Assembly: GCF_001270745.1 (NCBI RefSeq)
Contig: NZ_KQ434755.1
Coordinates: 276,547 to 340,546, forward strand
Direction of reading: 5' to 3'
Source: Jiangella muralis
GTDB lineage: Bacteria; Actinomycetota; Actinomycetes; Jiangellales; Jiangellaceae
DNA length: 64,000 bases
Shown here: positions 59,652-64,000 of the stretch, piece after piece
How positions within the stretch are numbered: the first letter of the stretch is position 1
How the letters are laid out: the number at the start of each line of letters is the position of its first letter
Program-made: the position numbers and the translations under genes
Notes under the pieces: model-generated
Told to the model about the DNA's origin: nothing
The model's database searches: none
What the model saw: the letters and a program-made list of their open reading frames with translations, nothing else

Positions 59652-61090
59652 GATCCCTGACGAGCGGGAGAACAGCGGTCCGAGCCGGTGTGCTCGTCGT
59701 CGCCGCGGCGCTGACGGCGAGCGCGTGCGGTGGTGACGGCGACGGCGGCGAGAGCGACGGCCAGGTGACCATCACCATCGCCGGACCCAACCAGTGGACC
59801 ACCGACCCGGACACCTTCGGCCCGGCCTGGGAGGACCTCGTCGCCCGGTTCGAGGAGGAGGAGCCCGGCATCAACGTCGAGACGAACGTGCTGCCGGCCG
59901 ACTTCGGCGACACCCTCTCCACCCAGCTGGCCGCCGGCACCGCGCCGGAGCTGATCTTCCGCAGCGTCTCGCACACGGCCGACCAGGTCGTGGCGCTGGA
60001 CGACTACCTGCAGCAGCCCAACCCGTACGTGGAGGGCAACGAGCGCTGGATCGACCTGTTCAACCAGGACTATTTCGGCCCCGACGCGGTCAGCGCCCGC
60101 AACGCGGCCGGCAACTACGAGTTCATCCCGTTCAACCTGGTGATCCTCGGCCTGTACTACAACGCCGACGCGCTGGCCGACGCCGGGCTGGACGGCCCGC
60201 CGGAGACCTTCGGCGACCTGATCTCCGCCTGCGGCGACCTCCGCGACGCCGGGTACGACCCGTTCGCCATCGCCTCCGGATTCCTCTACCAGGGCTGGAC
60301 GGTGCAGAACGTCAGCTCGATGCTGATGGCGCACTACGCGGACGAGTGGAACCAGTACGGCCCGGACAACGAGCCCGGCACGTCGGCCACCGTCTCGATC
60401 AAGAGCATGGCCAGGGCGATCCTGACCGGCGAGCTCGATCCGACCACCATCCCGGAGGTCGGCGAGACGCTGCAGCTGACCAAGGAGTTCTACGACGAGT
60501 GCGCCACGCCGAACTGGTCCGGCATCACCACCGGCGGCGGCTTCGACGACCTGCTGTCCGGCCAGGCCGCGATGGCGTACGCGTCGAACTTCTACGCCCC
60601 GCTCTTCGACGACGTCGAGTTCGAGTGGGGAGCCATGCCGTTCCCGGACGTGACCGAGCAGGACTCGCCGCTCAGCACCGGCGAGCCCGCGCGGCACGGC
60701 GCGAACACCGAGGGCACCAGCTACATGATCCCGTCGACGACGACCGGCGAGGAGCTGGAGGCGGCCGTCAAGTTCCTCCAGTTCGTGACCAGCCCCGAGG
60801 GCGGCCAGCCGTGGCTGGACGGGTCCGGCGGCATCCCGTCGCTGGAGGGCGCGACCCCCGCACCCGGGCTGGAGCCGCTGATGACCGGCGTCTGGGCCGA
60901 GCCGCTGCCCGTGCAGTCGTTGTCGTCGCTGGTGCCCAAGGCGAAGTTCTGGACGCCGATCTACGACGGCTACCTGCTGGAGTCCACCTCGCTGGAGGAC
61001 ACCCTGGCCGGGCTGCGCGAGGACTGGATCCAGTGGGCGAACGAGCAGGTCGAGGACGGCGGCTGGACCGACGACTGGACGCAGGGCTGA
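59648..61090 (+). CDS. ABC transporter solute-binding lipoprotein, CUT1 type
   Basis: 480 residues. The signal ends in the lipobox LTASAC at about residue 26. The mature domain has TITIAGPNQWTTDPDTFGPA, AGTAPELIFRSVSHTADQVV and FNLVILGLYYNADALADAGL, typical of family 1 sugar-binding proteins. It captures the oligosaccharide released by the secreted enzyme. The start overlaps the upstream stop; AGGAG lies eight bases upstream. A large hairpin at 61132-61170 separates it from the permeases. Confidence 0.92.
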   Translation: MRSLTSGRTAVRAGVLVVAAALTASACGGDGDGGESDGQVTITIAGPNQWTTDPDTFGPAWEDLVARFEEEEPGINVETNVLPADFGDTLSTQLAAGTAPELIFRSVSHTADQVVALDDYLQQPNPYVEGNERWIDLFNQDYFGPDAVSARNAAGNYEFIPFNLVILGLYYNADALADAGLDGPPETFGDLISACGDLRDAGYDPFAIASGFLYQGWTVQNVSSMLMAHYADEWNQYGPDNEPGTSATVSIKSMARAILTGELDPTTIPEVGETLQLTKEFYDECATPNWSGITTGGGFDDLLSGQAAMAYASNFYAPLFDDVEFEWGAMPFPDVTEQDSPLSTGEPARHGANTEGTSYMIPSTTTGEELEAAVKFLQFVTSPEGGQPWLDGSGGIPSLEGATPAPGLEPLMTGVWAEPLPVQSLSSLVPKAKFWTPIYDGYLLESTSLEDTLAGLREDWIQWANEQVEDGGWTDDWTQG

Positions 61091-61131
61091 CGTGAGGCGG
61101 TGGGCGGGCCGGGCCGACTTGTGTTCGGCGG

Positions 61132-61170
61132 GGGTGACACCTGCGCCAACAGTTGGCGCTGGTGTCACCC
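61132..61170 (+). terminator. 39-base palindromic hairpin between binding-protein and permease genes
   Basis: GGGTGACACC (61132-61141) and GGTGTCACCC (61161-61170) form 10 pairs; GCGCCAAC (61143-61150) and GTTGGCGC (61152-61159) form 8 more, with one T/T mismatch and a one-base centre. It starts 41 bases after the binding-protein stop. There is no U tract. It could be an attenuator or mRNA stabiliser that makes more binding protein than permease, or a dispersed repeat. Confidence 0.7.
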
Positions 61171-61290
61171 AGCAGCAACAGAGCTTCCCGCTCCACCTCC
61201 ACGGCGTCGACGGCACCGACGTCCGGCCGGACCGCACGGTCCGGCGGCGGCTGTCCGCGTATCACGGGCCTGGATGAGACGGAGGACACG

Positions 61291-62241
61291 ATGACAGGTA
61301 CGGCTGGCGCGCCGCTCACCCCTCCGCCGGTGCGGGAGCCTCGGACCGAGCAACGGCGCGGTGTGCCCTGGTTCGCCTACGTGGCGCTCGTGCCGCTGCT
61401 GGTCGTGCTGGTGCTGTTCCAGTACTACCCGGCGGTGAGCGGCATCGCGCGCTCGTTCTGGGACTGGAACCCGGGCCAGGTGTCGACGTTCGTCGGACTG
61501 GACAACTACGCGACGATGCTCGACGACGCGATCTGGTGGCGCTCGTTCCGCAACCTCGGCTACATCTTCGTGTTCGGCGTGGTGGCGTGGGTGATCCCGC
61601 TGGTCGCGGCGGAGCTGCTGATCACCCTGCGCGGCGAGCGGGAGCAGTTCGTGTTCCGCACGCTGCTGATCGTGCCGATGGCGTTCCCCGGCGTGGTGAC
61701 GGCCCTGGTGTGGTCGTTCATGTACCACCCGAACAACGGGGTGATCAACCGGGCGCTGTCCGCGGTCGGGTTGGGCGGGTGGGCGCAGAACTGGGTGGGC
61801 GACCCGTCGTTCGCGCTGTGGTCGCTGCTGTTCGTGGGCTTCCCGTTCATCGCCGGGCTGCCGTTCCTGATCTTCTACTCGACGCTGCGCAACGTGCCGC
61901 GGGAGATCTTCGAGGCCGCGGCGCTGGACGGGGTGGGGCGGATCCGCCGGTTCTGGGCGGTGGACCTGCCGCTGATGGCCCGTCAGGTGCGGCTGCTGTT
62001 CTTCCTGGCGGTGATCGGGACGCTGCAGTACGGGTTCATGGCCTACATCGTCACCGCGGGCGGGCCCGACGACGCCACGATGGTGCCGGTCCTGCGGATG
62101 ATCAACGTCGCCTTCCAGGGCCAGGACTGGGGCTACGCGGCGACGCTGTCGACGACGTTGTTCCTGGTGACGCTGCTGCTGAGTGCGGTGGTCATGTTCG
62201 CGCGCCGCTCCGAGCCGTCCACGAACGTGAAGGGCCTGTAG
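61291..62241 (+). CDS. ABC sugar transporter permease, MalF type (rhamnose locus)
   Basis: 316 residues with six helices starting FAYVALVPLLVVLVLFQYYP. The EAA loop is FEAAALDGVGRIRRFWAVDL, followed by PLMAR. GGAGG sits at a proper distance before ATG 61291. It forms the import channel with the permease that follows directly. Confidence 0.92.
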   Translation: MTGTAGAPLTPPPVREPRTEQRRGVPWFAYVALVPLLVVLVLFQYYPAVSGIARSFWDWNPGQVSTFVGLDNYATMLDDAIWWRSFRNLGYIFVFGVVAWVIPLVAAELLITLRGEREQFVFRTLLIVPMAFPGVVTALVWSFMYHPNNGVINRALSAVGLGGWAQNWVGDPSFALWSLLFVGFPFIAGLPFLIFYSTLRNVPREIFEAAALDGVGRIRRFWAVDLPLMARQVRLLFFLAVIGTLQYGFMAYIVTAGGPDDATMVPVLRMINVAFQGQDWGYAATLSTTLFLVTLLLSAVVMFARRSEPSTNVKGL

Positions 62242-63123
62242 ATGAGCACAGTCGTCGAGACCAGGGCCGAGACCGTCACGGCGCCGCCGCCCGCGCGGCG
62301 GCGCCGGCGGCGCGGCCGGCAGTGGGGGATCAAGGCCACGCTGAGCGTGCTGGTGGCGGTGAGCCTGTTCCCGTACCTGTTCATGCTGAGCACGTCGCTC
62401 AAGGACAACCTGCAGTTCGCCGACAGCTACTGGGCGCCGGTGCTGCCGCTGCACTGGGAGAACTACGCCACCGCCTGGCGGCAGATCCAGCCGTACATGG
62501 TGGCGTCGATCGTGGTGGCCGCGGTGTCGATCGTCGCGATCGTGCTGCTGTCGCTGCTGGCCGGGTTCGTGCTGGCGCGGTACCGGTTCCCGGGCCGGGG
62601 CTTCTTCTTCACCGCGATCGCGGTGCTGATGATGGTGCCCAGCATCTCCAGCCTGATCCCGCTGTTCGTGATGATGCGCGACTTCGACCTGCTCAACACC
62701 TACCCGGTGCTGATCATCCCGCACGTGGCCGGCGGGGTGGTGCTCGGGACGATCCTGATGAAGACCTTCATCGAGGGCATCCCGCAGGAGCTGTTCGACG
62801 CCGCGCGGGTGGACGGCGCCGGCGCGCCCCGGCTGTTCCTCTCCATCGCGCTCCCGCTGTCGATGCCGGTCATCGGCACCGTCGGGCTGATCACCATCAA
62901 CGGGGTGTGGAACGACTTCTTCTGGCCGCTGCTCACGATCACCGAGAACGAGCTGCGGACGGTGTCGGTCGGGCTGCTGTTCTTCCAGGGCCAGGCCGGC
63001 ACCGACTACGGGCCGATGTTCGCCGGCTACCTGCTCGCCAGCCTCCCGCTGCTGCTGCTGTTCACGTTCCTGTCCAAGTACTTCCTCGCCGGCGTCCAGG
63101 GCGGACTGCCCGGCTCGCACTGA
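62242..63123 (+). CDS. ABC sugar transporter permease, MalG type (rhamnose locus)
   Basis: 293 residues with six helices; the EAA loop reads FDAARVDGAGAPRLFLSIAL, followed by PLSMPVIG. An Arg-rich stretch (ARRRRRRGRQ) precedes the first helix. ATG 62242 follows the upstream stop without a gap, so the two permeases are made in step. No ATPase gene is seen in the operon up to the window edge. Confidence 0.92.
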   Translation: MSTVVETRAETVTAPPPARRRRRRGRQWGIKATLSVLVAVSLFPYLFMLSTSLKDNLQFADSYWAPVLPLHWENYATAWRQIQPYMVASIVVAAVSIVAIVLLSLLAGFVLARYRFPGRGFFFTAIAVLMMVPSISSLIPLFVMMRDFDLLNTYPVLIIPHVAGGVVLGTILMKTFIEGIPQELFDAARVDGAGAPRLFLSIALPLSMPVIGTVGLITINGVWNDFFWPLLTITENELRTVSVGLLFFQGQAGTDYGPMFAGYLLASLPLLLLFTFLSKYFLAGVQGGLPGSH

Positions 63124-63136
63124 CCGAGAGGCACCG

Positions 63137-64000
63137 ATGAGCAACGCTGTCGTCACCGAGTTGATCGGGCGGAGTCACCGGCTGGGGTCGGATCCGCGGA
63201 ACACGAATTATGCGGGTGGGAACACGTCGGCGAAGGGTGCCGGGGTGGATCCGGTGACCGGTGGTGAGGTGGAGTTGTTGTGGGTGAAGGGGTCCGGTGG
63301 TGACCTCGGCACCCTGACCGGGCCGGGGTTGGCGGTACTGCGGTTGGATCGGCTGCGCGCGCTGGTGGACGTGTACCCGGGGGTGGAGCGGGAGGACGAC
63401 ATGGTCGCCGCGTTCGACTACTGCCTGCACGGCAAGGGCGGCGCCGCACCGTCGATCGACACCGCGATGCACGGTCTGGTGGACGCGGCGCATGTGGATC
63501 ATCTGCACCCGGATTCGGGGATCGCGTTGGCGACGGCGGCCGATGGTGCGGCGTTGACGAAGGAGTGTTTCGGCGACCGGGTGGTGTGGGTGGGGTGGCG
63601 GCGCCCGGGGTTCCAGCTGGGTCTGGACATCGCCGCGATCAAGGCCGCGAACCCGGACGCGATCGGCTGCGTGCTGGGCGGGCACGGGATCACCGCCTGG
63701 GGCGCCACCTCCGGCGAGTGCGAACAGAATTCGTTGTGGATGATCCGCACCGCCGAAGACTTCCTGGCCACCCGCGGCCGGGCGGACCCGTTCGGCCCGG
63801 TCGTCGACGGCTACGCGGCGCTGCCCGAGACCGAGCGGCGGGCGCGGGCGGCCGCGCTCGCACCGGTGATCCGTGGCCTGGTGTCGACGGACCGGCCGCA
63901 GGTCGGGCACTTCACCGACACCGACACCGTGCTGGATTTCCTGGCCCGGGAGAAGCACCCCGACCTGGCCGGGCGGGGGACGTCGTGCCCGGATCATTTC
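63137..64000 (+). CDS. rhaE: Bifunctional rhamnulose-1-phosphate aldolase/lactaldehyde dehydrogenase, 5' part
   Basis: The window ends after 288 codons. The readable part is a class II aldolase domain: SDPRNTNYAGGNTSAKG, WVKGSGGDLGTLTGPGLAVL, DTAMHGLVDAAHVDHLHPDS (zinc His residues) and LGGHGITAWG. This opening is that of the about 680-residue RhaE/RhaEW proteins, whose second half is a short-chain dehydrogenase. It splits rhamnulose 1-phosphate into dihydroxyacetone phosphate and lactaldehyde and oxidises the latter. The second half lies outside the window, so the fusion itself is inferred. Confidence 0.9.
   Translation, partial: MSNAVVTELIGRSHRLGSDPRNTNYAGGNTSAKGAGVDPVTGGEVELLWVKGSGGDLGTLTGPGLAVLRLDRLRALVDVYPGVEREDDMVAAFDYCLHGKGGAAPSIDTAMHGLVDAAHVDHLHPDSGIALATAADGAALTKECFGDRVVWVGWRRPGFQLGLDIAAIKAANPDAIGCVLGGHGITAWGATSGECEQNSLWMIRTAEDFLATRGRADPFGPVVDGYAALPETERRARAAALAPVIRGLVSTDRPQVGHFTDTDTVLDFLAREKHPDLAGRGTSCPDHF

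Overview
The window is very GC-rich, with G/C-biased third codon positions, short or overlapping intergenic spaces, GTG starts, Tat/lipobox signals, VanRS-VanHAX and ALF-repeat proteins. This fits a soil actinomycete with a large genome. A Jiangella-like organism is a guess from gene content; the genus cannot be proved from the sequence alone. I see no tRNA, rRNA, CRISPR array, insertion sequence or replication origin.

Layout. (1) 1-8184: a cut TetR gene faces a DHA2-type MFS exporter coupled to a Tat-exported CrtC/AttH-like lipocalin protein. A BlaI-M56 peptidase pair follows, then a small membrane protein, a PLP cysteine-synthase-like enzyme coupled to an MFS transporter, and a methyltransferase. 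(2) 8150-18737: a nine-gene minus-strand operon reads ferredoxin, ferredoxin reductase, P450, beta-propeller, O-GlcNAcase-like GNAT, ABC binding protein, two permeases and GH89 alpha-N-acetylglucosaminidase. An AraC regulator diverges from it. It looks like uptake and breakdown of a GlcNAc-containing, possibly substituted, glycan. (3) 18742-22497: a nucleotidyltransferase-like gene, a GGDEF diguanylate cyclase, an array of six mini-ORFs and an MFS gene. (4) 22498-33810: an alkylsulfatase-like enzyme, an MscS channel, an AI-2E family transporter, a secreted pseudo-protease/beta-propeller protein coupled to a 1366-residue ALF-repeat protein, and a DUF1345 pseudogene. (5) 33800-40104: a DUF488-hydrolase fusion, then a glycopeptide-resistance block with an M15 peptidase, vanR, vanS, vanX, the D-Ala-D-Lac ligase gene and vanH. 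(6) 40105-46490: an ABM and a double SnoaL-like protein behind TetR operators, a secreted DUF4091/NPCBM glycosidase, and a LysR/RibD pair. (7) 46503-64000: an L-rhamnose / rhamnose-glycan locus with a LacI regulator, an esterase, rhamnulokinase, GH78 rhamnosidase, a LuxR-type HTH protein, rhamnose isomerase, a class II aldolase, a DUF5722-SGNH secreted enzyme, an ABC importer and the start of the rhamnulose-phosphate aldolase/lactaldehyde dehydrogenase.

The most unusual element is at 20825-21215. Six tandem units of 72-75 bp each carry a Shine-Dalgarno sequence and a complete 8-codon gene for the same heptapeptide, MRGNSWD. Differences between copies inside the reading frame are all synonymous (CGT/CGC, GGA/GGC, AGC/TCC, ATG/GTG starts). 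Unit length is not a multiple of three, so each copy must be started and stopped separately. This points to selection on the peptide and may be an undescribed multicopy micropeptide system.

Both carbohydrate loci contain a binding protein and two permeases but no ATPase, so they probably use a shared MsmX/MsiK-type ATPase encoded elsewhere. The two van promoters share a direct-repeat operator, which ties the M15 peptidase to the vanHAX regulon.
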